15,956 bases of DNA from contig JAEYYZ010000022.1 of NCBI GenBank assembly GCA_023428185.1, forward strand, positions 1 through 15,956, read 5' to 3'. Below the pieces are notes generated by a model. That model was given only the letters and a program-made list of their open reading frames with translations. It did no database searches and had not been told where the DNA came from. How positions within the stretch are numbered: the stretch's first letter is position 1; each line of letters begins with the position of its first letter. The stretch is from Actinomycetes bacterium. Lineage in GTDB: Bacteria > Actinomycetota > Actinomycetes > Actinomycetales > Demequinaceae. Made by a program: the position numbers and the translations under genes. Shown in pieces: positions 1-5,856 of this stretch.

Positions 1-32
1 GGTGCCAAAGTCAGCCGTGCGAGACTGGCTCC

Positions 33-455
33 ATGGAAGAAATCAACCAGCGCTCGATCACTCTTACTCGCGAAGCCGAGGGCGTCTACGTGGCGCGCAA
101 CCCCGCTGGAGCGGAGTTGCGGTTTGGCCACAACGTGCCTGGTGGCTTTGGCTCCGTGGAGCTGTTGCTGGTCGCGCTCGCGGGATGCTCGGGCACGGAC
201 GTCGACATGGTCACGTCTCGCCGCGCGGAACCGACGCAGTTTTCGGTGACGGTGACGGCCGACAAAGTGGGAGGTACCTCGCCTGCCATTCTGCGCAACA
301 TCGTTGCCGAGTTCGACGTGCAGTTCCCGGAAGGTGAGGACGGCGATAAGGCACGCGACCGCGTGGTTCCCGCGTTGAATGCGGCACATGACCGCACGTG
401 CACTGTCGCTCGCACTATTCAGAACGCAGTGGACGTGGAGTTCCGGACGGTCTAG
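33..455 (+). CDS. OsmC family peroxiredoxin-like protein
   Basis: A 140-residue protein of the OsmC/Ohr superfamily, whose members reduce organic or fatty-acid hydroperoxides in the cytoplasm with a pair of cysteines. The two expected cysteines are visible: C52 in LVALAGCSGTDV, at the start of the central helix, and C123 in HDRTCTVARTI. Length is normal for the family. The fold-typical GFGSVELLLVALAGC stretch precedes the first cysteine. The ATG at 33 is the only sensible start; no clear Shine-Dalgarno is visible in the 32 bases before it, and any promoter lies outside the window. It converges on metF, whose stop codon lies 12 bases beyond. The family is confident; the exact substrate (OsmC versus YhfA type) cannot be read from the sequence. 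Confidence 0.9.
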   Translation: MEEINQRSITLTREAEGVYVARNPAGAELRFGHNVPGGFGSVELLLVALAGCSGTDVDMVTSRRAEPTQFSVTVTADKVGGTSPAILRNIVAEFDVQFPEGEDGDKARDRVVPALNAAHDRTCTVARTIQNAVDVEFRTV

Positions 456-467
456 TCCGCTAACGGT

Positions 468-1355
468 CTAGTTGCCCGTCAGGCCCAACGCGCTGACGAG
501 TTCTAACGCCGCCTCATGGCGATTGAACGTGATGATGTGGATGCCAGGTGCACCCTCTTCTACCAGCGCAGCTGAGAGCGCAGCGGCGTGGGCAACTCCC
601 ACGGCACGGGCGTGATCGTCGGACTCCGCCCGTTCCAGTTCCACATATAACTCGCTGGGAGTAGGCACGCCCGTGAGCTGTTCCGCACGGGCGGCGCGAG
701 TGACAGAGACCAGCGGCATCACCTCGGGAATGACGGGCATCCCGATGCCCTCAGCCGCAGCGTCGGCCCGTAGCGCCACGTATTGCGAGACCTCATAAAA
801 GACCTGGGTAATGGCAAAATCCGCGCCCGCGTCTTGCTTTGCCTTGAGTACGTCCAGGCCCTGCTGGCGCCAGCGCTCTTGAGCGTGTTGAGCCGGGAAC
901 GCTGTCACACCGATGCTGAGGCCATCTACACCGTTGGCTGTGGCAACTTCGCGGAGCAAGGTCACGAGTTCGGATGCATACAGCAAGCCGTCCGGGTGGG
1001 GGCGCCAATCGGCTTGCCCCTTGGGAGGGTCCCCGCGTAGGGCCAGAAAGTCGCGCACGCCGTCCGCCAAATACTCCTCGATCACCGCGACGAGTTCTTC
1101 GCGGGATTGGTCAACGCACGTGAGGTGCGCGAGAGGCGGAATGGTGTGGGCCACGGCCAGTTTGTGCACCACGCTGCGCGAGGTGGAACGCGTGGACCCG
1201 GACGCTCCGTAGGTAATGGACATGAAGTCGGGACCGGTGGCGGCGAGCACATCCATGGTGTGGGCAAGCGTCGACTCCGCCGCGGGCGTGCGCGGCGGGA
1301 ACAGCTCGTAGCTGAGCGTCGGTTGCTTGGTGGCGAGCACCTCACGGATGGTCAT
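468..1355 (-). CDS. metF: Methylenetetrahydrofolate reductase (MetF)
   Basis: A 295-residue cytoplasmic flavoprotein that reduces 5,10-methylenetetrahydrofolate to 5-methyltetrahydrofolate, the methyl donor for methionine synthesis. The length fits the bacterial catalytic-domain-only form, with no C-terminal regulatory domain. Visible family motifs are SYELFPPR near the N-terminus (with the catalytic glutamate, E17 here), MSITYGASGS, the LALRGDPP loop that contacts the flavin and folate, and ITQVFYEVSQY. The ATG at 1355 gives the expected N-terminus. No strong Shine-Dalgarno precedes it, so translation may be from a short or absent leader; this is inference. It diverges from tag across about 120 bases and is not in an operon here. 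It is linked by pathway to the glycine cleavage genes at 5445-9935, which make its substrate. Confidence 0.95.
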   Translation of the reverse strand: MTIREVLATKQPTLSYELFPPRTPAAESTLAHTMDVLAATGPDFMSITYGASGSTRSTSRSVVHKLAVAHTIPPLAHLTCVDQSREELVAVIEEYLADGVRDFLALRGDPPKGQADWRPHPDGLLYASELVTLLREVATANGVDGLSIGVTAFPAQHAQERWRQQGLDVLKAKQDAGADFAITQVFYEVSQYVALRADAAAEGIGMPVIPEVMPLVSVTRAARAEQLTGVPTPSELYVELERAESDDHARAVGVAHAAALSAALVEEGAPGIHIITFNRHEAALELVSALGLTGN

Positions 1356-1412
1356 AGCGCAGGACAGACTACGCGAGGGTCACACGTCGTACCCAGTCCG
1401 TTCAGGCTCATT

Positions 1413-1461
1413 CGTTCCCGATGCCCGGGCTCACCGCACAGCCTCACGTCAGGCGGGAACG
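1413..1461. repeat. 8-bp inverted repeat between metF and tag
   Basis: CGTTCCCG (1413-1420) and CGGGAACG (1454-1461) form a perfect inverted pair 33 bases apart in the divergent metF/tag intergenic region. The right arm ends 13 bases before the tag ATG. It could be an operator pair, but chance occurrence is not excluded. Confidence 0.3.
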
Positions 1462-1474
1462 GCACACTGGGGCA

Positions 1475-2044
1475 ATGATCACTGAAACGAACGACTTGCG
1501 GCGCTGCTTTGGCGCCGGTGACCCTCTCTACGAGGAGTATCACGACCACGAATGGGGCGTGCCCGTCCACGGCGATACCGCCCTGTTTGAGCGCATCACG
1601 CTCGAGGGCGCGCAATCTGGGTTGGCGTGGATCACCATCTTGCGCAAGCGCGAGAACTACCGGGCTGCCTTTGCTGGGTTTGACCCACGCACAGTGGCGG
1701 CTTTCACGGCCGACGATGTGGAACGCCTCATGGCCGACGCTGGGATTGTGCGCAATCGCCTCAAGATCGAGTCCACGCTCACCAACGCGCGTGCCCTGGT
1801 AGCCATGCAAGACGCCGGCGAGAGTCTCGATGAGTTGGTGTGGTCCTTTGCGCCTCCCGCCCGCAAGCGCCCTCCTGCTTCCTGGGAGGAGGTGCCCGCC
1901 AAGACGGCCGAGTCCACGGCGCTAGCCAAGGAACTCAAGCGACGCGGCTTCGTGTTCATCGGTCCCACCACGGCGTACGCCGCCATGCAAGCGTGCGGAC
2001 TGGTCAACGACCACATCAAGGGGTGTGTTGCTCTCAAGCGCTAG
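1475..2044 (+). CDS. tag: DNA-3-methyladenine glycosylase I (Tag)
   Basis: A 189-residue base-excision repair enzyme that removes 3-methyladenine from alkylated DNA. Family hallmarks are RRCFGAGDPLYEEYHDHEWG at the N-terminus, LFERITLEGAQSGLAWITIL (where the Tag family recognises the base), RENYRAAFAGFDP, and the C-terminal GFVFIGPTTAYAAMQACGLVNDH with the zinc-ligand-type Cys and His. The ATG at 1475 matches the conserved N-terminus; an upstream in-frame start at 1421 would add 18 residues without family resemblance. The stop codon TAG at 2042-2044 lies inside the left copy of a 23-bp direct repeat (2041-2063). The inserted restriction-modification module therefore abuts tag without damaging it. 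Before the insertion the next gene (4310) would have followed 40 bases after the stop codon. Confidence 0.95.
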   Translation: MITETNDLRRCFGAGDPLYEEYHDHEWGVPVHGDTALFERITLEGAQSGLAWITILRKRENYRAAFAGFDPRTVAAFTADDVERLMADAGIVRNRLKIESTLTNARALVAMQDAGESLDELVWSFAPPARKRPPASWEEVPAKTAESTALAKELKRRGFVFIGPTTAYAAMQACGLVNDHIKGCVALKR

Positions 2045-2063
2045 GCGCTACTTTGGGCGGTAA
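2041..2063 (+). repeat. Left copy of 23-bp perfect direct repeat
   Basis: It begins CTAGGCGCTAC and ends GGGCGGTAA, and is identical over 23 bases to 4266-4288. Flanking bases differ on both sides. It contains the last base of the final tag sense codon and the tag stop codon. A TACTTT stretch (2049-2054) resembles a -10 box. Confidence 0.95.
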
Positions 2064-2092
2064 AGCACTACTCCAAGAATGTGGAGTTACCG
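2058..2092 (+). promoter_or_regulatory. Nested inverted repeat before the HNH gene
   Basis: An outer pair CGGTA (2058-2062) and TACCG (2088-2092) encloses an inner pair ACTCCA (2070-2075) and TGGAGT (2082-2087), with a 6-base loop and a 7-base bulge on the left. The structure ends at the Shine-Dalgarno GAGGGG (2092-2097) of the HNH gene. It may be a leader hairpin or an operator; this is inference from pairing only. The outer left arm belongs to the 23-bp repeat and the right arm to the module. Confidence 0.45.
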
Positions 2093-2102
2093 AGGGGAAC
2101 AC

Positions 2103-2888
2103 ATGGCCAAGCGCGACGACTTGATGCGTGACATCAGTGAAATGCTCTCGATCCCAGTCGTGCCTAAAGGTGTCGGATCAAGCGTTCACAACGACTTCAT
2201 TGACCCTCTCGCCAACGCGGTACTCGGGACAGAGTTGGCCGAGACCTTCCACGACAAGTATCGAAAGATTGACGCGGTTATCACGGCACTCGGTGGCACG
2301 TATGTACCGGGAAACCCAGTCGCCCGCGGGACCGGAGACACCTCGGAGGGTACGTCGTCCGGCGGCGGTGGAACACTCACAAACTTGGGTCTGTTGAAAA
2401 TACGTGACTTGCTCATTGAGCATGGTGTGCCCACACTGGAACTCGATTCGTCAGCGTCCCCTGCAGAACTCTTCGAGCAAGGCTTCACTCCACAGGACGT
2501 GCTCGACACACGAGTAAGAGTCCTGGCCCAGGTCGCGACCAGACCGGGCGCATCTGCCTTCCGAGAGTCGGTACGCGAGGCGTACAACTACCGCTGCTGT
2601 ATCACTGGAGCCGACATGATCGCGGGCCTGGAGGCGGCACACATCGCGCCGTATCGTGGTCCGGAGTCGGATCGCGTAGACAATGCTTTGCTACTCCGCG
2701 CGGACCTTCACAAGCTTCATGATGCGCTGCTGGTTGCCGTCAGCGATGAGGACCTCACGGTCCTCATGAAGCCTTCGGTACGTGACTCAAGTTACGGCGA
2801 ACTAGCGGGCGTGCAGATCGCGGCACCGGCGGCGGTCAAACTGAGCTCAGAGGCGCTGCGCTTCCATCGGAATCGCTGCGGTCTCTAG
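2103..2888 (+). CDS. HNH endonuclease, putative restriction enzyme
   Basis: A 261-residue protein with a C-terminal HNH nuclease domain of the HNH_2 type found in predicted restriction enzymes. The metal-finger region runs from about residue 160 to 240: YRCCITGAD (C165, C166), LEAAHIAPY with the first His at 180, then D193/N194 and the DLHKLHD segment (H203, H206). Residues 1-75 form a separate helical region, joined by a Gly/Ser-rich linker (about 79-92) to a further helical segment. The ATG at 2103 has GAGGGG at 2092-2097 at good spacing; an in-frame ATG at 2079 has no such site. Its 3' end overlaps the convergent methyltransferase by 42 bases, and that pairing is the main reason to call it a restriction enzyme. 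Recognition site and activity are unknown. G+C is lower than in neighbouring genes. Confidence 0.85.
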   Translation: MAKRDDLMRDISEMLSIPVVPKGVGSSVHNDFIDPLANAVLGTELAETFHDKYRKIDAVITALGGTYVPGNPVARGTGDTSEGTSSGGGGTLTNLGLLKIRDLLIEHGVPTLELDSSASPAELFEQGFTPQDVLDTRVRVLAQVATRPGASAFRESVREAYNYRCCITGADMIAGLEAAHIAPYRGPESDRVDNALLLRADLHKLHDALLVAVSDEDLTVLMKPSVRDSSYGELAGVQIAAPAAVKLSSEALRFHRNRCGL

Positions 2889-4184
2889 ACGCTCGTCTGG
2901 ATTGAGCGGAGCCGCCAGCACGGACGTGGCTAGACCGGGCGCTACAGCCGTGACGTCCTCGAGGTCACTGAGGACGTGCTGCCGCATCACGTAGTAGGCG
3001 GCGCCCACGTTGACGCCGTTCCCCATTTGTTTGTAAGTGGCCGCATCCGGTTGGTCACCGAAGTCGAACCAATCCGGTAGGCCCTGAAGGCGAGCTGCTT
3101 CGCGCGGAGTGACTCTGCGCCCGAGTTCCCCAATAATGCTCGTCTGCGTGATGGCTACGAGGGCTGGAACGTAGGTTGGTTTCTTCGCACGGATTCCGGA
3201 GGGTCGGAAGTGCATGACCGTGTCCCACAGTCCAGCGGCTTCCTGGGCCTGCCACTCGAGTTTGCGGCGGGAGGGCGGCAACTGCGCCAGATACTCGTGC
3301 TTCTTCAGCCATGGATCAAGGACCTCGCGGTGCGCGAGGTAGAAGGCTGAGTTCTTCCTCAAGAAGTCCGCTTTCCAATCCGGCGTCCTGGCATCGATGC
3401 GAGGTTCGGCCTCAAACGCGTCAGCCCACAGGGGAAATCCGGGCAACTTGCCACCAAGCAAGCGTGGCCGCACCAAGTGGATGAACTCGTCCCAGACATT
3501 GATCCACTGGGTCTCGATCCTATTGAGTCCGTACTCCATCCGAGCAGCGGGGTCTTTCTGAAGGGGGAGATCCGCCGCGAGGTCCCAGCGTTGAGGATCC
3601 CAGCCATCGACCGGCTTGTTGGGAAGAAGCGGTTGGTCTACTGATTCTGCCCACGCGCGCTCAGCGCCCACGTATGTGCCAGTGATGAAGACGCGATCTC
3701 TAGTCTGCGGACGACCGCCGAGCTCCCGGGGCAAGTTGTGGGGAGAGAACACGGTTGGCACGCCCGAAACCTTGTAACCCAAATCCCTGAGCGTGGCGAC
3801 GATCGTGTTCCAGGTGCTCGCGTGTCTCGGACCGGCTAGGTTCCGGACGTTCTCGAGAAGGATGACCCCGGGCTGGCGCTCCTCCAGCACCCTACAAATA
3901 TTCCAGAACAAGGTTCCGCGCGTCTCGTCCATGCCGCGTTGATGCCCGCTCTTGGAGAACGGTTGGCACGGAAAGCCAGCGGCCAAGACGTCGTGTGCTG
4001 GGACTGCCATGTGTCCCTCGGTCAGCGGAATGATGTCGCCCGCGACTTCCATCCCCCAGTTGCGTTCGTACACTCGCTTAGCGTTCTCGTCGATCTCGGA
4101 AGCGAAAACGCCATGCCCACCCAGGGCACCAAGAGCGGCGTGGAAGCCTCCGACGCCAGCGAAGAGATCCACGAAGCTGAACAT
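2847..4184 (-). CDS. DNA cytosine-C5 methyltransferase
   Basis: A 445-residue Dcm/HhaI-type enzyme that transfers a methyl group from S-adenosylmethionine to C5 of cytosine in a specific site, the presumed protective partner of the HNH nuclease. Motifs run in canonical order: I (FVDLFAGVGG), IV (GFPCQPFSKSG, catalytic Cys 73), VI (LLENVRN), VIII (RPQTRDRVF), IX (RRVTPREAARLQG) and X (YKQMGNGVNVGAA). About 190 residues between VIII and IX form the variable target-recognition region. The ATG at 4184 places motif I at the N-terminus as usual for the family, but has no good Shine-Dalgarno. An in-frame GTG-ATG at 4259/4256 preceded by AGGTAAG would add 25 residues, and an ATG at 4214 is a third choice. 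The reading frame is intact. Confidence 0.93.
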   Translation of the reverse strand: MFSFVDLFAGVGGFHAALGALGGHGVFASEIDENAKRVYERNWGMEVAGDIIPLTEGHMAVPAHDVLAAGFPCQPFSKSGHQRGMDETRGTLFWNICRVLEERQPGVILLENVRNLAGPRHASTWNTIVATLRDLGYKVSGVPTVFSPHNLPRELGGRPQTRDRVFITGTYVGAERAWAESVDQPLLPNKPVDGWDPQRWDLAADLPLQKDPAARMEYGLNRIETQWINVWDEFIHLVRPRLLGGKLPGFPLWADAFEAEPRIDARTPDWKADFLRKNSAFYLAHREVLDPWLKKHEYLAQLPPSRRKLEWQAQEAAGLWDTVMHFRPSGIRAKKPTYVPALVAITQTSIIGELGRRVTPREAARLQGLPDWFDFGDQPDAATYKQMGNGVNVGAAYYVMRQHVLSDLEDVTAVAPGLATSVLAAPLNPDERLETAAIPMEAQRL

Positions 4185-4265
4185 GTGTTCGAGCTTAACA
4201 GCTCCCACCCACATTTGCGGGGAAGCTCGCCCACGAGTTTCACAAGCCTCCCCCATCACACTTAC

Positions 4266-4288
4266 CTAGGCGCTACTTTGGGCGGTAA
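4266..4288 (+). repeat. Right copy of 23-bp perfect direct repeat
   Basis: It is identical to 2041-2063 and lies 21 bases upstream of the ATG at 4310. It carries the same TACTTT stretch (4274-4279). On the minus strand its AGG lies 5-8 bases upstream of the earliest possible methyltransferase starts. Confidence 0.95.
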
Positions 4289-4309
4289 CTCACGCGCAAA
4301 GGAGCAGAC

Positions 4310-4915
4310 ATGGACCTCGGGGACATTGGCAAGATCTTTGACAGCACGCCCGCGGAAGGCATCAAGGACGTAGTCGAGTTCTTCATGGACCACCGCGACG
4401 AGTTGGAGAAGCTGCTCAGGATAGTTCAAGCGGCGCCCGCCATGCTCGGGAAGATCGCCGACGGCCTCGGTGACGCAGGCGACAACGCCAAGAACGCAGC
4501 CGTGTCACTAGCAGGCACTGCGGGCAAGGGCGGTGCGGCCAGCACACTCACCAACGGCTCCGCCACTCTCACCAACGTGAGCGGCCAGTTGGGCGAAGCC
4601 GCAGAGTTCATTGGCGACGTGGCCGAGTTCCTGTCCAAAGTGGAGATCCCGAACGTCGCGCCCAAGTTCACCAAGGTAGCCGGAGTCAACATCGTCTCCG
4701 GAATCGACATTGGCAAAGACAAACTGCTTTCGGACCCTGCACAGAGGCTCGCAGACACCTCCAAGACCCTCGCCAACGCCAAAGGCGACCTCGCTGGCCT
4801 GGCCGACAACCTGGAAGACCTCGCACGCATTCTCACCTCAGTAGGCGGCGCACTCGACAAACTCGGGGACGGGCTCAAGAACTCCGGTGCCCAAGCAGCC
4901 AAACTCTTCGCTTGA
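4310..4915 (+). CDS. Heptad-repeat helical protein of unknown function
   Basis: I do not recognise this 201-residue protein. It has no Cys, Trp or Tyr, no signal peptide and no clear membrane segment. Two regions show exact seven-residue periodicity: L80, L87, L94, I101, L108, and L147, L154, L161, L168, L175, L182, L189. They flank a segment (about 111-141) with a VNIVSGIDIG stretch that looks beta-like, so an antiparallel helical hairpin is plausible. The start is well supported by AAGGAG six bases before the ATG. High third-position G+C favours this frame over the antisense open frame. The right copy of the 23-bp repeat is immediately upstream; without the inserted module it would follow tag by 40 bases. 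Its stop lies 12 bases from the convergent Nudix gene. Confidence 0.75.
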   Translation: MDLGDIGKIFDSTPAEGIKDVVEFFMDHRDELEKLLRIVQAAPAMLGKIADGLGDAGDNAKNAAVSLAGTAGKGGAASTLTNGSATLTNVSGQLGEAAEFIGDVAEFLSKVEIPNVAPKFTKVAGVNIVSGIDIGKDKLLSDPAQRLADTSKTLANAKGDLAGLADNLEDLARILTSVGGALDKLGDGLKNSGAQAAKLFA

Positions 4916-4927
4916 GGTGACCCCCGC

Positions 4928-5428
4928 CTAGCACCACGCCCGGCGTGCACGGGACACGGCATCGGCCAGCAGCGCCTCAACAATGCGTCTGTCCGCCTCA
5001 ATCCAGGCCACATCGCGCCACTTGCCCGGCTCCAGCCAACGCAACTCATCGTGATCCTCAAGGGGCAACGGCTCGGGGATACCTCCGTCAACGTCGGGCT
5101 GCACCTGGGCCCACCAGATCCGCAACACCAGTCGCGGGGACGTGCCCTCGGCGGGCCGCAACTCCCACACGGGCACGGCCTCACCGGACGTCTGCCCACC
5201 CCAATCAGGCCCAGGCACCTCATCGCCCAACGTGACGTGCACGCCAAGTTCCTCGAGGATTTCACGGTGCAAGGCCTGGACCTCGGTCTCGCCTTCCTCG
5301 ACCTTGCCGCCCGGAAACTCCCAGAGCCCCGCAAGGGCAGGCGGTTCGGTACGGCGGGCGGCAAGCAACAAACGCGGGGATTCAAGGTCATCAGTGATCG
5401 CAGCCGCGACTACTAGGCGCTCGCTCAC
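4928..5428 (-). CDS. mutT: Nudix hydrolase, MutT type (8-oxo-dGTP diphosphatase)
   Basis: A 166-residue enzyme likely to hydrolyse oxidised nucleoside triphosphates such as 8-oxo-dGTP. The full Nudix box is present: G41, E47 and REILEELGV (R55, E56, E59, E60, G62), preceded by LAGLWEFPGGKVEEGE, which closely matches the MutT/CTP-pyrophosphohydrolase subgroup. The start is the GTG at 5428, giving MSERLVVAAAI, where the family begins. AGAGGC lies nine bases upstream. A longer open frame to 5533 would run into gcvH coding sequence and adds residues with no family resemblance. Only 16 bases separate it from the gcvH stop codon, so it is probably the last gene of the gcvPTH transcript. The exact substrate is inferred. 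Confidence 0.88.
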   Translation of the reverse strand: MSERLVVAAAITDDLESPRLLLAARRTEPPALAGLWEFPGGKVEEGETEVQALHREILEELGVHVTLGDEVPGPDWGGQTSGEAVPVWELRPAEGTSPRLVLRIWWAQVQPDVDGGIPEPLPLEDHDELRWLEPGKWRDVAWIEADRRIVEALLADAVSRARRAWC

Positions 5429-5444
5429 CGGCGCATCGCCTCTG

Positions 5445-5828
5445 TCAGTCAGTGAGCGCGAGGTAGGCCGCCGAGTCCAGCAAGCTCGGAGCGCCCTCGG
5501 TGAGTTCCACCGTGAAGATCCAGCCTTCGCCATATGGGTCTGTGTTGATGGCGCCGGGCTCGTTGGACAACGCCTCGTTCACTGAGAGAACCGTGCCGGT
5601 CACGGGCGAATACAACTCGCTCACGGCCTTGGAGGACTCCAGTTCACCGCACACCTGGCCAGCCGCCACCGTGTCCCCCACGCGGGGCATCTCCACGTAA
5701 ACCACGTCGCCCAGGGCATCGGCGGCGTGTTCAGTGATACCCACGGTGACGGTGGCACCGGCCGCGACATCGCCGCGAACCCACTCGTGTTCTGCTGAGT
5801 ACTGCAAGTCATCAGGTGCGTTGCTCAC
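5445..5828 (-). CDS. gcvH: Glycine cleavage system H protein
   Basis: A 127-residue lipoyl carrier that shuttles the aminomethyl group between the P, T and L proteins of the glycine cleavage system. The lipoyl-lysine motif is ELESSKAVSELYSPVTG with K67 the attachment residue. The flanking HEWVRGD and GDVVYVEMPRVGDTV segments are typical, and the length is normal. It starts at a GTG with AGGAG six bases upstream. It lies 28 bases downstream of gcvT in the same operon. The lipoylation enzymes and the L protein are not in this window. Confidence 0.97.
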   Translation of the reverse strand: MSNAPDDLQYSAEHEWVRGDVAAGATVTVGITEHAADALGDVVYVEMPRVGDTVAAGQVCGELESSKAVSELYSPVTGTVLSVNEALSNEPGAINTDPYGEGWIFTVELTEGAPSLLDSAAYLALTD

Positions 5829-5856
5829 TGCGATCTCCTTGGGTCACACGGATGGT

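Larger units (their letters stand above)
2041..4288. mobile_element. Recombinase-less R-M module flanked by 23-bp direct repeats
   Basis: An HNH nuclease gene and a cytosine-C5 methyltransferase gene lie between two identical 23-bp sequences in the same orientation (2041-2063 and 4266-4288). Removing one repeat plus the interior (2225 bases) would rejoin tag to the gene at 4310 with a 40-base gap, a normal co-directional arrangement. Four lines I counted in the HNH gene give 130/240 G+C (54%) against 122/180 (68%) in three flanking-type lines; two methyltransferase lines give 74/120 (62%). No transposase, integrase or terminal inverted repeats are visible. Insertion of restriction-modification genes with long target duplication is described in the literature. 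Applying it here is inference; recombinase action in trans is the main alternative. Confidence 0.75.

Noticed and set aside
2..337. Open frame of 111 codons at the left edge
   Set aside because: It lies over the OsmC gene in another frame, is low-complexity Arg/Gly-rich, and OsmC has both conserved cysteines in its own frame.
447..471. Direct repeat ACGGTCTAG (447-455 and 463-471) at the osmC/metF 3' ends
   Set aside because: It is only nine bases and includes stop codons of both genes; no further structure or second example in the window.
2041..4288. Insertion sequence or integrase-dependent island
   Set aside because: No transposase or integrase frame, no terminal inverted repeats, and no tRNA gene at the junction.
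4426..5391. Minus-strand open frame of 321 codons
   Set aside because: It is antisense to the heptad protein and overlaps the Nudix gene in a different frame; the Arg/Pro/Ser-rich translation has no recognisable motif.
5413..5421. CTAGGCGCT near the mutT start, matching the first nine bases of the 23-bp repeat
   Set aside because: The match stops after nine bases and lies within coding sequence; chance similarity is likely.
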